Shown: piece after piece, positions 1 to 8,530 of the stretch
How the letters are laid out: every line of letters starts with the position of its first letter
Position numbering within the stretch: the first letter of the stretch is position 1
From: Aldehydirespirator sp965204875
GTDB lineage: Bacteria; Actinomycetota; Acidimicrobiia; Acidimicrobiales; Aldehydirespiratoraceae
Length of the DNA stretch: 64,000 bases
Reading direction: 5' to 3'
Assembly: GCA_965204875.1 (NCBI GenBank)
Contig: OZ242020.1
Coordinates: forward strand, 1,798,001 to 1,862,000
Translations under genes and position numbers: made by a program
The notes under the pieces: generated by a model
The model's input: only the letters and a program-made list of their open reading frames with translations
What the model was told of the DNA's origin: nothing
Databases searched by the model: none

Positions 1-604
1 CCATGCCGAGCTTCTCGACGATGAGGGGACTCTCGGTGCGGGACTCCCGGGCCACGTCGACTCTGGACGGATCGAAGTGCACCTCCGGTCGGGCCAGCGT
101 GAACCACGCCCGGGTCAGCACGAACACGGCCAGCAGCAGCCCCATGTAGGGAATGGCGGAGTCGGTGCGCTGCATGTAGGCGAGCACCACCGCGATGACG
201 GAGCACACTGCCAGCGCAAGCCACACATACCGGGCCATGGCGGCCCGCCTGGACTCGCCGCTGCGCCGGTAGAGAATCAGCAGCGCCATCAGCGCGGCCC
301 CGCCGAGCAGCGAGAGGGTCGGCTGCCAGGGTGACGCCGTGTCGCGGAACAGCAGCACAACCCCGCCCAGCAGGGCCGTGCCGGCCATGATCTGGCCGAT
401 CAGCACGATGCCGTCGCGGGGCTGTGCCGCTCTGTCCGCCTCGCGGCAGCGGCGCGACGGTGTGATGATCAGGTCTACGACCATCGCTGCAGCCGCGACC
501 GCGGCCGCGATCAGCAGCACGACGGACAGCCAGTAGGCGCCTCGGGCGACTACCAGCGTGACGAAGTCGTAGACGTCGGCAAGTCCTCGGACAATCGAAT
601 CCAC
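1..604 (-). CDS. Multi-spanning membrane protein, unknown function (3' end outside window)
   Basis: An open frame on the minus strand starts with GTG at 604 and runs off the left edge; about 201 residues are visible. A G-rich stretch (GGGGG) lies about six bases upstream of the GTG. I see about five hydrophobic segments, near residues 22-46, 68-90, 97-116, 128-146 and 152-170, followed by a hydrophilic tail starting EVHFDPSRV. It lies 250 bp downstream of the TauA-like lipoprotein gene in the same orientation, so it could belong to the same transport unit, but I see no ABC permease EAA motif in the visible part. The family is not recognised. Confidence 0.6.
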   Translation of the reverse strand, partial: MDSIVRGLADVYDFVTLVVARGAYWLSVVLLIAAAVAAAAMVVDLIITPSRRCREADRAAQPRDGIVLIGQIMAGTALLGGVVLLFRDTASPWQPTLSLLGGAALMALLILYRRSGESRRAAMARYVWLALAVCSVIAVVLAYMQRTDSAIPYMGLLLAVFVLTRAWFTLARPEVHFDPSRVDVARESRTESPLIVEKLGM

Positions 605-649
605 GCTCGCCCCCTTCGGTCCGCTGTGGCACCCGACGCGACAGTAGCC

Positions 650-731
650 GTCGCGGTTGCACCCGGAAGGGATCGGTGTTCATGAGGTCTCGGTGGCTCG
701 TGCGCGGTCGTCGCGGTTGCGCCCGAAAGGG
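650..731. repeat. Short direct repeat pair, 60-bp period
   Basis: A 22-23 bp sequence beginning GTCGCGGTTGC and ending AAGGGA occurs at 650-671 and again at 710-731 with two or three mismatches. It lies in the 250-bp gap between the membrane protein gene and the TauA-like gene. No hairpin or gene is evident; it may be another of the short tandem duplications common in this window. Confidence 0.5.
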
Positions 732-854
732 ACTGTGCCCCGAGGAGACTGTGCGTTGCGTGCGGGCTGGCCCCGGGCTTTGATGCCCGCACGCAACGCT
801 TCAGATGTTGAGGTTCAACGACCGACTCAGAAGTCCGCCGTTGTTCGCCGTTGT

Positions 855-1943
855 TCAGTTGACGGCTTCGAGGAAGCTGGTGTCCACGAAGGAGTCGTAG
901 CCGGCCAGCGCCGACTCGATCTCGCCCTGTTCCACGAAGAAGTCCATCTGCTCCTTCATCACCTGCCCGACGGTGCCGCCGAGCCAGGCATTTGACAGCT
1001 GGACGTCCTTCTCGGGGAACGCGAAGGCGTCGAGCAGAGCGATCGTTGGCTCGCGCTCCATGCCCGCAGCTTCCGCGATGGTGTCGATGAAGGGCTCCCG
1101 GTCGCTGTTGTAGGCCCGGTTGGCGTCTTCGGTCACCTGCAGGAAACCGGTCACGACGTCTCCGTGCTCTGCGGCGAAGGTGCCCGTTGTGGAGATGATG
1201 TCAAAGACGCGGATGCCGATGGCCTCCTGCTCGGCGCCGGTCATCACCAGGTTGCCGCCGTTGGCGATCATCTGGTTGACCGCGCCGCCGAATGCGCAGG
1301 CCATGGCCACCTCGCCGGAGTCCAGCGCAGCCACCGCCGCCGGGCCGCCCTCGGACTGGATCAGCTCCACCGTTGAGGTGTCCACGCCCAGGTGCTCGAG
1401 CATCTTCAGCAGCTTGAAGTGCGTCACGTTGCCCAGCGGCGTGTAGATGCTCTGACCGGCCAGCGTCTCTGCCGCGTTGTCCGCGGTGATGCCTAGGTCG
1501 GGGTTGGCCACACAGTTGTCCGCGTCCGCGTAGGTGACTGCCACACCGACGAGCACCAGGTCGGACCCGCCCGTCACGAAGTTCGCGAACGGTGTCAAGC
1601 CCTGCGAGTAGGAGATGTCGATGTCACCGGATTCCATGGCCTGGGCCATGTCGCCGCCCGAAGCGAACGGGATCCAGTTGACCGTCGTGCCCAGAGCCTC
1701 GTCATAGGTCTTCTCGGCCTGTGCCACCTGGTTCGCGGTCGGCCACTCCAGGAAGTAGGCCACGTTCAGCTCGTCGAGCGTCGCCTCATCGTCGTCGCCG
1801 CTGCAGGCCGCGGCCACGAGGCCGAACGCCAGCAGAACCGCCAGCAGCATCCGCCAGGTGACGCGGCCGGCCCCGGCCCGAGTCCTCACTGTCGAGCTGC
1901 CGCGATCCGCACAGGCTCCGGCACCGTGTGATGGTTGCTTCAT
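855..1943 (-). CDS. TauA/SsuA-like ABC transporter substrate-binding lipoprotein
   Basis: The 362-aa product is an extracytoplasmic solute-binding protein of the nitrate/sulfonate/taurine (NMT1/THI5-like) type. After a basic N-terminus there is a hydrophobic segment (about residues 31-46) ending in a lipobox LVAAAC followed by SGDDDE, so it should be lipid-anchored outside the membrane. The mature part opens with LNVAYFLEWPTANQ and contains SGDIDISYSQGLTPF, which fits TauA-like ligand-binding folds. I chose the ATG at 1943 because GGAGG lies nine bases upstream; the longer frame (to 2003) would overlap the upstream gene. It lies 38 bp downstream of a class III aminotransferase, the arrangement seen in taurine uptake/transamination loci. 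No TauB ATPase or TauC permease is visible, so taurine as ligand is inference. Confidence 0.8.
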   Translation of the reverse strand: MKQPSHGAGACADRGSSTVRTRAGAGRVTWRMLLAVLLAFGLVAAACSGDDDEATLDELNVAYFLEWPTANQVAQAEKTYDEALGTTVNWIPFASGGDMAQAMESGDIDISYSQGLTPFANFVTGGSDLVLVGVAVTYADADNCVANPDLGITADNAAETLAGQSIYTPLGNVTHFKLLKMLEHLGVDTSTVELIQSEGGPAAVAALDSGEVAMACAFGGAVNQMIANGGNLVMTGAEQEAIGIRVFDIISTTGTFAAEHGDVVTGFLQVTEDANRAYNSDREPFIDTIAEAAGMEREPTIALLDAFAFPEKDVQLSNAWLGGTVGQVMKEQMDFFVEQGEIESALAGYDSFVDTSFLEAVN

Positions 1944-1981
1944 TTGTTTCACCCTCCAAGTCGATGGATAGTTTTCGAGCC

Positions 1982-3355
1982 TCATTTCGAGGCTCTCAGC
2001 CAACCGCCCACGCGGTCAAGCACCTGGTCGATCCGCGCCAGCAGATCGTCGATCACAGCAGGGCCCGCCACCAGCGGCGGTGCCACGGCCAGCATGGCGG
2101 CGCCACGCGAATCGGGGCGGACCAGCACCCGCGCCTCGCGTAGGAACTGCTCGAGCACTCCGCCGGGCAGCAATGCGGTGAACTCCGCCTCGGTCAGCTC
2201 CGCTCCGCTCGAGCGGTCGCGCGTCAACTCCACGTAGTGGAAGAACCCGATGCCCCTCACGTCCTTGACGCAGGAATGCGCCTCTTGCAGCGCCCGCAGC
2301 CCGTCACCGAGGCGTACCTCGTTGCGCAGGACGCCCGCGAACACGTCCTCGTCGCGCATGGCGGCCATGTTGGCTGCCGCCACCGCGGTGGCGACCGGGT
2401 GCCCGCCGAAGGTGGCGCCGTGGCTGAACATGGCAAGCGGCGAGTCCCACACGCGCTCCACCAGGGAGTCACGCGTCACGAGCCCTCCCAGCGGCACGTA
2501 AGCGCTGGTGACGCCCTTGGCGAAGGTGATCATGTCCGGCGAGGCGCCGAAACGCTCGCTGCCGAACCAGTGGCCGAGACGGCCGAACGAGTTGATGACC
2601 TCATCGGCGCACAGCAGCACGCCGTGCTCGTCGCAGATGCGGCGCAGTTCTCCCCAGTAGCCCTCGGGCGGCACCAGGGCGCCGCGGCCGTTCTGCACCG
2701 GCTCGGCGATGACCATCGAGACGGTCTCGGGGCCTTGCTCGACTATCGCTGCTTCGACCGCGGCCACGCACCGCAGCTCGCGAGCGCTGCGGCCCGGCGC
2801 AGCGGTGCAGCCGAGCGTGTTGTCGACGTGGCACACCCAGTCGGCGAGCATCGGGCCGTAGGGCTCGCGCAGGGCCGGGATTCCCGTGGTCGACAGCGCG
2901 CCGAGGGTGGTGCCGTGATAGGCCCAGCGCCGGGCGATGACCTTGTGGCGGGCCGGCTCGCCGTTGGCGAGGTGATAGCAGCGGGCCAGCTTGAGGGCCG
3001 ACTCGATCGCCTCGGAGCCGGAGTTGACGAAGAACACGCGGTCGAGCCCGCCGGGCGCGACCGCGGCGATCTCCGAGGCGGCCTCCACCGAGGCGGGGTG
3101 CGCGAAGCTCCAGTTGGGGTAGAAGGGCAGCCGGTCCATCTGCTTGGCGGCGGACGCGGTCAGATCGTGGCGGCCGTGTCCCAGGTTGGTGCAGAACAGC
3201 CCGGACAGGCCGTCGAGGTACCTGTTGCCATCGGTGTCCCAGACGTAGCAGCCCTCGCCCCGGTCGATCACCACCAAGCCGTCACGGCGCCAAGCGTCGC
3301 CGCGGGTGAAGTGCGGCAACAGATGACGGCGCGCCCGCTGGCGATCCTCCGGCAC
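1982..3355 (-). CDS. Class III PLP-dependent aminotransferase (taurine/omega-amino acid type)
   Basis: This 457-aa protein belongs to the class III (omega-amino acid) aminotransferases, which move an amino group from a terminal amine to an oxo-acid using pyridoxal phosphate. Visible family features are GLSGLFCTNLGHG near the N-terminus, FVNSGSEAIESALKLAR (phosphate-binding region), IAEPVQNGRGALVPPEGY, CADEVINSFGRLG (the PLP-ring Asp) and ITFAKGVTSAY with the Schiff-base lysine. The length is normal for the family. The GTG start at 3355 has a run of six Gs upstream. It is the first gene of a probable two-gene unit with the downstream TauA-like lipoprotein, suggesting taurine:pyruvate or a related transaminase. 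The substrate cannot be fixed from sequence alone. Confidence 0.88.
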   Translation of the reverse strand: MPEDRQRARRHLLPHFTRGDAWRRDGLVVIDRGEGCYVWDTDGNRYLDGLSGLFCTNLGHGRHDLTASAAKQMDRLPFYPNWSFAHPASVEAASEIAAVAPGGLDRVFFVNSGSEAIESALKLARCYHLANGEPARHKVIARRWAYHGTTLGALSTTGIPALREPYGPMLADWVCHVDNTLGCTAAPGRSARELRCVAAVEAAIVEQGPETVSMVIAEPVQNGRGALVPPEGYWGELRRICDEHGVLLCADEVINSFGRLGHWFGSERFGASPDMITFAKGVTSAYVPLGGLVTRDSLVERVWDSPLAMFSHGATFGGHPVATAVAAANMAAMRDEDVFAGVLRNEVRLGDGLRALQEAHSCVKDVRGIGFFHYVELTRDRSSGAELTEAEFTALLPGGVLEQFLREARVLVRPDSRGAAMLAVAPPLVAGPAVIDDLLARIDQVLDRVGGWLRASK

Positions 3356-3456
3356 TCGAAGCCCCCCGCTACGCGACGACCGGCACGGTCTCCCCGACCA
3401 CGATTAGAGCATACAACCAATCCGCGATAATGTCTAACAACCGACCAGCACCCGCC

Positions 3457-3801
3457 TCAAACCGGTGTGTCTAGAAGCACGCCCAGCACCTCCCGGATTT
3501 GCGCCAGCGCTGCGGCGCCGACATTACCGCGACGTGCCACGATGCGGCTCGTGGCGAAGGCCCGGATGTGCTGGCATTGGGCTGCTGACCGACTGGTGAG
3601 ACCGTTAGTGAGGTCGTCCTCAATCTCAACCTCCGATTCGTCGCCGCGCACTCGTGAGGTGAGGGGTACTACTTGCAGCACCGAGGAGCCCGCTTCGATC
3701 ACCCGCTGCGCTGTGACCACCACGGCTGGTCGGCGGAAGCCAGCCTCGGTGCCTGCGGGAAGGCCGAGGTCGACGTCGACGATGTCACCCGAGGTCAGCA
3801 T
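3457..3801 (-). CDS. MazF/PemK-family mRNA endoribonuclease toxin
   Basis: The 114-aa protein has the MazF/PemK/Kid layout: it opens GDIVDVDLG, continues with GFRRPAVVVTAQ (the conserved RPAVV strand), then VLQVVPLTSR and a C-terminal segment ending LAQIREVLGVLLD. Family members cut mRNA at short motifs and are held inactive by a partner antitoxin. It overlaps the upstream antitoxin gene by 17 bp, the usual antitoxin-first order, so the two are translationally linked. The length is typical. Confidence 0.85.
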   Translation of the reverse strand: MLTSGDIVDVDLGLPAGTEAGFRRPAVVVTAQRVIEAGSSVLQVVPLTSRVRGDESEVEIEDDLTNGLTSRSAAQCQHIRAFATSRIVARRGNVGAAALAQIREVLGVLLDTPV

Positions 3802-3979
3802 TGAGCCAGACGGTCTCCTCTTCGGTCAGTTCGCGGCGCAGATCGGCGCCCAGCCGGTCTTGGCGTAGCCGCCGCACCGCTAGCGCCACGGTGTCGGTGA
3901 CGGTGGCGTCCATCGCGGCTGCGAGCTTCTTGAGTTCGCGGTGGGTGGTGGCATGGATCCGGACGCTGGTGCTGTGCAT
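3785..3979 (-). CDS. Ribbon-helix-helix-type antitoxin, partner of MazF-like toxin
   Basis: A 64-aa protein opens STSVRIHATTHRELKKLA, a typical RHH beta-strand plus helix, followed by a helix MDATVTDTVALAVRRLR. The acidic C-terminus (LTEEETVWLNADLG) would be the toxin-wrapping part. It precedes and overlaps the toxin gene. By analogy with MazEF/VapBC operons it probably represses its own promoter just upstream of 3979; no clear operator could be picked out. Confidence 0.8.
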   Translation of the reverse strand: MHSTSVRIHATTHRELKKLAAAMDATVTDTVALAVRRLRQDRLGADLRRELTEEETVWLNADLG

Positions 3980-4068
3980 GCGATCAAGCTAACAGGATCG
4001 CATGCACGCTTGCTCGTTGGGAATGCCCGGAAGGCGCAGCTCTCGTGACCAGCGGGCCGGAGGGCGTG

Positions 4069-4893
4069 TCAGAGCGTTGGTAGGAGTTCGTCGAAGAGGG
4101 CGCTGAAGCGCTCGGAGGCTATGGCCGCCGTGTCGATCACCTCCTGGTGTGACAGCGGCGTATCGGACAGGCCCGCGGCCAGGTTGGTGCAGAGCGAGAT
4201 GCCCAGCACCTGCGCGCCCATGTGGCGTGCGGCGGTGGCCTCGGGGACGGTCGACATGCCCACGAGCGACCCTCCCAATGCCTGCGCCATGCGGATCTCG
4301 GCGGGCGTCTCGAACATCGGCCCGTGGAACCAGACGTAGACACCCTCGCGCAACACCTGTCCCAGCCGGGCCGCGGCGGCGTGCGCCTTTAGCCGCAGAG
4401 CCGGCGTGTACACATCGGTCATGTCGGTGAAGCGGGGCCCGAGCCGCTCGTCGTTCGGGCCGGCCAGCACGCTGATCCCTGCGAGGTTGATGTGGTCGGT
4501 GATCAAGGCCAGGTCTCCGGCGGACATGCCGTGCCCGCAGCAGCCCGCTGCGTTGGTAAGCACCACCACCCGGCACCCGGCGGTCACGGCAGCGCGCACT
4601 GCGAAGGTGATCGCCTCGGGATTGTGGCCCTCGTAGGCATGCGCCCGCCCGGACATGAGCAGCACGCGGTTGTCGCCCAGCTGCGCCGAGCGGGCGGTGC
4701 CGGAATGCCCGGCGGCGGTCGGCATCGGGAACCCCGGCAGATCCCGGTACGGCACAGCCACTGCGTCATCGAGCCGGTCGGGATAGCTCCCCAGCCCCGA
4801 CCCGAGCACCACGGCCACATCATGGCGCTCGCACCCGGTCCGCTCCGCCAGCACCTCCGCAGCCACCCGCAACCGTTCATACAATCCGTCCAC
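4069..4893 (-). CDS. punA: Purine nucleoside phosphorylase (trimeric class)
   Basis: This 274-aa enzyme of the NP-I family splits inosine/guanosine with phosphate to the free base and ribose-1-phosphate in purine salvage. Diagnostic segments are VVLGSGLGSYPDRL (phosphate loop), GHSGTA, MSGRAHAYEGHNP, VLTNAAGC, FHGPMFETPAEIRM, VGMSTVPEATAARHMG and SLCTNLAAG. The length is standard for the trimeric class. A perfect AAGGAGGT Shine-Dalgarno lies a few bases before the GTG start at 4893. The final G of NAAGG is Cys here (NAAGCCGHG), a small deviation. It reads away from tRNA-Gly and lies upstream of the toxin-antitoxin pair. Confidence 0.92.
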   Translation of the reverse strand: MDGLYERLRVAAEVLAERTGCERHDVAVVLGSGLGSYPDRLDDAVAVPYRDLPGFPMPTAAGHSGTARSAQLGDNRVLLMSGRAHAYEGHNPEAITFAVRAAVTAGCRVVVLTNAAGCCGHGMSAGDLALITDHINLAGISVLAGPNDERLGPRFTDMTDVYTPALRLKAHAAAARLGQVLREGVYVWFHGPMFETPAEIRMAQALGGSLVGMSTVPEATAARHMGAQVLGISLCTNLAAGLSDTPLSHQEVIDTAAIASERFSALFDELLPTL

Positions 4894-4947
4894 GAGACCT
4901 CCTTGATCTCAGGATTCGGGTCCCCGGGCGATCCGTCTGCGTTGGAG

Positions 4948-5018
4948 AGCGGATGACGAGGATCGAACTCGCATTCTCAGCTTGGGAAGCTGATGTTCTG
5001 CCATTGAACTACACCCGC
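4948..5018 (-). tRNA. tRNA-Gly (anticodon CCC)
   Basis: On the minus strand the acceptor GCGGGTG (5018-5012) pairs with CATCCGC. The D-arm is GTTC/GAAC, the anticodon stem TCAGC/GCTGA holds loop TTCCCAA with CCC in the anticodon position, and the T-arm GCGAG/CTCGT holds loop TTCGATC. The discriminator is U and no CCA is encoded. All arms fold as a cloverleaf of 71 nt. Confidence 0.93.
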
Positions 5019-5125
5019 GCCAGCCCTGATCGTAGCCGCCCCCGCATGAGCACTGCGTTCGGCATCGGCGTGCTCGCCCGGTTGTACGGCGACGCGCCGC
5101 CCCCGCAGGAGCGCTGCGCCCGGGC

Positions 5126-5905
5126 CTAGGAGTAGCGCACGAAGGCGGGCCGGTCGGTGCCGGAGCGTTCGGCGTCGTAGCCGTAGCCCAGCCCGTCGAA
5201 GGCCGACAGTCCCCTCACGGACTTCAACCGGTTGCGGATGGCCCAGCCTGCCATCGCGCCGCGTGCCCGTTTGGCGAAGAACGAGATCATCGCGGGCTCC
5301 GCCCCGTTGCGGCCGTCAAGGAACGAAGGCGTCACCAGCCGACCCTGGAGCCGGGACACGTTCACCGAGCGGAAGTACTCGTTGGAGGCCAGGTTCAGCA
5401 CCACCGCGGGCCCGGGGCTGGCGGCCAGGTCGGCGTTCAGCGCATCGGTGATGCGGTCGCCCCAGTACTCGTAGAGGTTGCGGCCCCGTTCGGTTGTCAG
5501 CTTGGAGCCCATCTCCAACCGGTACGGCTGCATCAGATCGAGCGGGCGCAGCACGCCGTACAGCCCCGACAGGATCCGCAGCACCTTCTGCGAGTGGGTG
5601 TAGTCACGCTCGGTGAATGTGTTGGCCGCGTCCATGCCCTGGTACACGTCGCCGCTGAAGGCCAGCAGCGCGGGCCGGGCATCGCCCGCCGCGAACGGCG
5701 CCTCCCAGTCCGCGAAGCGCTCGAAGTTCAGCTCGGCCAAAGCAGGCGAGATGCCCATCAACGCGGCTATCTCGTCGGGAGTCTTCTGGCGCATCACCTT
5801 CACGAGGGACGACGCCTCCTCCAGCATCCGGGGCTGTGAGTGCTTCCGGGTGGGCACCGGCGAGCTGTAGTCGAGCGACTTGGCCGGCGACACCACAATC
5901 AACAT
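5126..5905 (-). CDS. yaaA: YaaA-family peroxide-stress protein
   Basis: The 259-aa product matches the YaaA (DUF328/UPF0246) family throughout: it starts MLIVVSPAKSLDY, has a central FSGDVYQGMDA and LSGLYGVLRPLDLMQPYRLEMG, and ends with VVLNLASNEYF and a Lys/Arg-rich FFAKRARGAMAGW region. In Escherichia coli YaaA lowers free iron and limits oxidative DNA damage; the fold is DNA-binding. The length is typical. The ATG at 5905 lacks a strong Shine-Dalgarno. Immediately upstream of the start lies an 81-bp tandem repeat that may hold or disrupt its promoter. Confidence 0.9.
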   Translation of the reverse strand: MLIVVSPAKSLDYSSPVPTRKHSQPRMLEEASSLVKVMRQKTPDEIAALMGISPALAELNFERFADWEAPFAAGDARPALLAFSGDVYQGMDAANTFTERDYTHSQKVLRILSGLYGVLRPLDLMQPYRLEMGSKLTTERGRNLYEYWGDRITDALNADLAASPGPAVVLNLASNEYFRSVNVSRLQGRLVTPSFLDGRNGAEPAMISFFAKRARGAMAGWAIRNRLKSVRGLSAFDGLGYGYDAERSGTDRPAFVRYS

Positions 5906-5915
5906 GACCCGCTCA

Positions 5916-6093
5916 CACTCCGGCGCTCATGCCACCCCAACGGGCAGAGATGGCGAGAGGTCGGCACATGACCGGCTCACGCTCTGGGCGCTCACGCACT
6001 CTGGCGCTCATGCGACCCCAACGGGCAGAGATGGCGAGAGGTCGGCACATGACTGGCTCACGCTCTGGGCGCTCACGCACTCTGGCGCTCGCG
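5916..6093. repeat. 81-bp tandem repeat, about 2.2 copies
   Basis: A unit starting CACTCYGGCGCTCATGC repeats at 5916 and 5997, with a third partial copy from 6078; the two full copies differ at only a few bases. It fills the space between the divergently placed yaaA start and the stop of the class I aminotransferase gene. No convincing gene runs through it. Confidence 0.8.
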
Positions 6094-6162
6094 CGTGTAA
6101 CGACGTGTGACACGGCGCTCACGGCTGCGCTCGCGGCCTGATATTACTCGCGCCATCAGCGC

Positions 6163-7362
6163 TCACGCTGCGGTCATCTGCCTGATGGGGCTCAACTCGC
6201 GAAGGCAGCGCCTGAGGTTGCGGATCCCCTGGCTGATGCGCTGCTCGTTCTCGATGAGGGCGAAGCGCACGTGGCCCTCGCCGCCGGGCCCGAACCCGAT
6301 CCCCGGCGACACCGCCACATGCGCCTCCTGCACCAGCTTCGACGCGAACTGGATCGAGTCCATGTGCTGGTACGCCTCGGGGATGCGAGCCCACACGAAC
6401 ATCGTTCCCCTCGGCGGCTCCACCGGCCAGCCGATGCGATTGAGGCCGTCGCACAGGGCGTCACGACGCTGCTGGTACACCTCGCACGCCTCGGTCGGGT
6501 AGTCGGGCTGCTCCTGCAACATCACCGTGGCAGCGATCTGGATCGGCTGGAACGACCCGTAGTCGAGGTAGCTCTTGAGCTTGGCCAGCGCGGCCACCAC
6601 TTCAGCGTTGCCGAGCATGAACGCCATGCGCCACCCGGCCATCGAGAAGGACTTGGTGCACGAGTAGAACTCCACGGCGCAGTCCCTGGCCCCGTCCACC
6701 TGCAGGATCGACGGCGGCTTGTAGCCGTCGAAGCCCAGGTCGGCGTAGGCGTTGTCGTGCACGATGAGCATGTCGTGGCTGCGGGCGAAGTCCACGACCT
6801 TCTGCATGAAGTCGAGCCCGACACATGTTGTGGTGGGGTTGTGGGGGAACGAGATCACCGCCACCCGCGGCTTGGGCCGGCTGTAGCGCCAGGCAAGCTG
6901 CATCCGCCCGACGAACTCGTCGCCGTCGGCGAGGGGCACCTCCCGGATCTGCGCGCCCGCGAACAGCGGCCCGTAGATGTGGATCGGGTAGCTCGGCGTG
7001 GGCACGAGGCACGTGTCGCCGGGCTGCAGCAGCACCCACATGAGGTGACTGAAGCCCTCCTTGGCGCCGATGGTGTTGATCACCTCGGTGTCCGGGTCGA
7101 GCTCCACCCCGAACCTGCGCCGGTAGAGCGCGGCCATCGCACGGCGCAGCGCGGGCAGCCCCCGGCTGGACGAGTAGCGGTGGTTCCGGGGATTGCGGGC
7201 GGCCTCGCACAGCTTGTCCACGGCTATGCCTGGCGATTCCAGGTCGGGGTTGCCGAACCCGAGGTCGACGATGTCGGCACCGTCGCGGCGGAGCTTGATC
7301 TTCAGGTCGTTGATGATCGTGAAGACGTAGGGTGGGAGGCCGTTGATGCGGCGAAACTCCAT
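6163..7362 (-). CDS. Class I PLP aminotransferase (alanine/LL-DAP aminotransferase-like)
   Basis: The 399-aa protein begins MEFRRINGLPPYVF, the usual start for the AlaC/YfdZ-like subgroup of class I aminotransferases. Visible signature segments are VDLGFGNPDLESP, NTIGAKEGFSHLMW, LVPTPSYPIHIYG, SFPHNPTTTCVG, VHDNAYADLGFDGY (PLP-ring Asp and Tyr) and FYSCTKSFSMAGWRMAF with the Schiff-base Lys. The C-terminal Arg of HVRFALIENEQRI would bind the substrate carboxylate. The frame is open further upstream, but the conserved N-terminus argues for the ATG at 7362. It is divergent from dcd, with only 51 bp between starts. Alanine:oxoglutarate transamination is the best guess. Confidence 0.85.
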   Translation of the reverse strand: MEFRRINGLPPYVFTIINDLKIKLRRDGADIVDLGFGNPDLESPGIAVDKLCEAARNPRNHRYSSSRGLPALRRAMAALYRRRFGVELDPDTEVINTIGAKEGFSHLMWVLLQPGDTCLVPTPSYPIHIYGPLFAGAQIREVPLADGDEFVGRMQLAWRYSRPKPRVAVISFPHNPTTTCVGLDFMQKVVDFARSHDMLIVHDNAYADLGFDGYKPPSILQVDGARDCAVEFYSCTKSFSMAGWRMAFMLGNAEVVAALAKLKSYLDYGSFQPIQIAATVMLQEQPDYPTEACEVYQQRRDALCDGLNRIGWPVEPPRGTMFVWARIPEAYQHMDSIQFASKLVQEAHVAVSPGIGFGPGGEGHVRFALIENEQRISQGIRNLRRCLRELSPIRQMTAA

Positions 7363-7413
7363 GTCAGGTAAAGCTAACGTAACCTCCGTGGCCGCGGGCG
7401 CCTGCACGGTGAA

Positions 7414-7977
7414 ATGATCCTCTCTGATCGCTCGATCCGCGAGGCGCTGGAATCGGGCCGCGTCGCCATCGACCCCCTCGGCGCCGACAGCATCCAGCCC
7501 TCCTCGGTGGATCTGCGCCTCGACCGGTTCTTCCGTGTCTTCCGCAACCACACGCTGGGCTATATCGACGTCAAGCGGGACCTGTCTGAGCTGACCGCTC
7601 TGGAGGAGGCCGACGACGACGACCCGTTCATCCTGCATCCCGGCGAGTTCGTGCTGGGTTGCACCCTGGAGCGGGTGGCCCTTCCCGACGACCTGGTGGC
7701 CCGCCTCGAGGGCAAGTCGTCGCTCGGCCGTCTCGGTCTGCTGATCCATTCGACTGCGGGGTTCGTGGACGCCGGGTTCCGGGGCCAGCTCACCCTGGAG
7801 CTGTCGAACGTGGCGAACCTGCCTGTGACCCTCTATCCCGGCATGCGCATCGGCCAGATCAGCTTCCACCAGATGTCGACGCCGGCCGATCGGCCCTACG
7901 GCTCCGGTGCCCTGAGATCGAAGTACCAGAGTCAGCGCGGGCCGGTGCCGTCGCGCTACTGGGAGAACTTCGTTTAG
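7414..7977 (+). CDS. dcd: dCTP deaminase
   Basis: The 187-aa protein is a trimeric dCTP deaminase/dUTPase-fold enzyme making dUTP (or dUMP in bifunctional forms) for dTTP synthesis. Family features are MILSDRSIREAL at the start, IQPSSVDLRLD, the nucleotide-binding GKSSLGRLGL, the catalytic-region HSTAGFVDAGFRG, LELSNVANLP, PGMRIGQISF and the ordered C-terminal tail GSGALRSKYQSQRGPVPSRYW. The length matches actinobacterial enzymes, several of which are bifunctional. It is transcribed divergently from the aminotransferase. Confidence 0.94.
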   Translation: MILSDRSIREALESGRVAIDPLGADSIQPSSVDLRLDRFFRVFRNHTLGYIDVKRDLSELTALEEADDDDPFILHPGEFVLGCTLERVALPDDLVARLEGKSSLGRLGLLIHSTAGFVDAGFRGQLTLELSNVANLPVTLYPGMRIGQISFHQMSTPADRPYGSGALRSKYQSQRGPVPSRYWENFV

Positions 7978-8119
7978 CGCTCCACGCGGTCGAGGTGCTC
8001 GCTCGTCGGCGGCATCGGCGCGCCCAACGTCCCCGCCGATAGAGCGTTCGCGGGTGGCAGATGCCGCCGGGGGGTGCGGTTGCGCAAACTTCGCTCAGCG
8101 TTTCGTCTATCCTGCTGGC

Positions 8120-8398
8120 ATGGCGAGACCGGTGAAGCGACGCGTTTCGGGCCGTGTGACGGCCAAGGGCACCAGACCCCAGAACTACGTGCCCGACCGG
8201 GCCAGCCACACCGGCTTCGACGCGAGCCCTCCGAGTCCGCTGTGGGTGCCGGTGCTGATGTTCGGCCTGCTCGGCCTCGGCGCGGCGACGATCATCGTCA
8301 ACTACGTCGGCGTGCTCTGGGACACGTCGAACGTGATCCTGCTCGTCGGCCTCGGCATCATCCTCGCAGGGATCGTCACAGCCACCCAGTACCGCTAG
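8120..8398 (+). CDS. crgA: CrgA-like cell-division membrane protein
   Basis: A 92-aa protein starts MARPVKRRVSG, has a basic, disordered N-terminus, and two transmembrane helices around residues 43-62 and 70-88, separated by VGVLWDTSNV. This is the layout of the actinobacterial CrgA family (small divisome proteins that influence FtsZ/septum synthesis). I chose the ATG at 8120, since the upstream in-frame extension to 8054 is not CrgA-like. It follows dcd on the same strand with a 142-bp gap. Confidence 0.85.
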   Translation: MARPVKRRVSGRVTAKGTRPQNYVPDRASHTGFDASPPSPLWVPVLMFGLLGLGAATIIVNYVGVLWDTSNVILLVGLGIILAGIVTATQYR

Positions 8399-8530
8399 TT
8401 GATGTGTCTGCTCACGCTCGGGTCGCGACCTGCGCTGTCGGTATTCCGTTGGTGACGCCGCGCGCCGCGGATTTGGTGTCGACAACGCTCCTTGGCAGCA
8501 GAAATGCCGCTCACGGCTCTCGGTGACCGC

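Noticed and set aside
2237..3430. Long plus-strand frame antisense to the class III aminotransferase
   Set aside because: A GC-bias shadow frame; the minus strand encodes a clear conserved enzyme. The same applies to long antisense frames over the SLH, acetyl-CoA synthetase, Liv and monooxygenase genes.
5880..6122. Open frames on both strands through the 81-bp repeat
   Set aside because: They exist because the repeat length is a multiple of three; no family similarity or ribosome site.
7363..7869. N-terminal extension of the class I aminotransferase to 568 aa
   Set aside because: The extension is antisense to dcd and unlike any aminotransferase; the conserved N-terminus begins at 7362.
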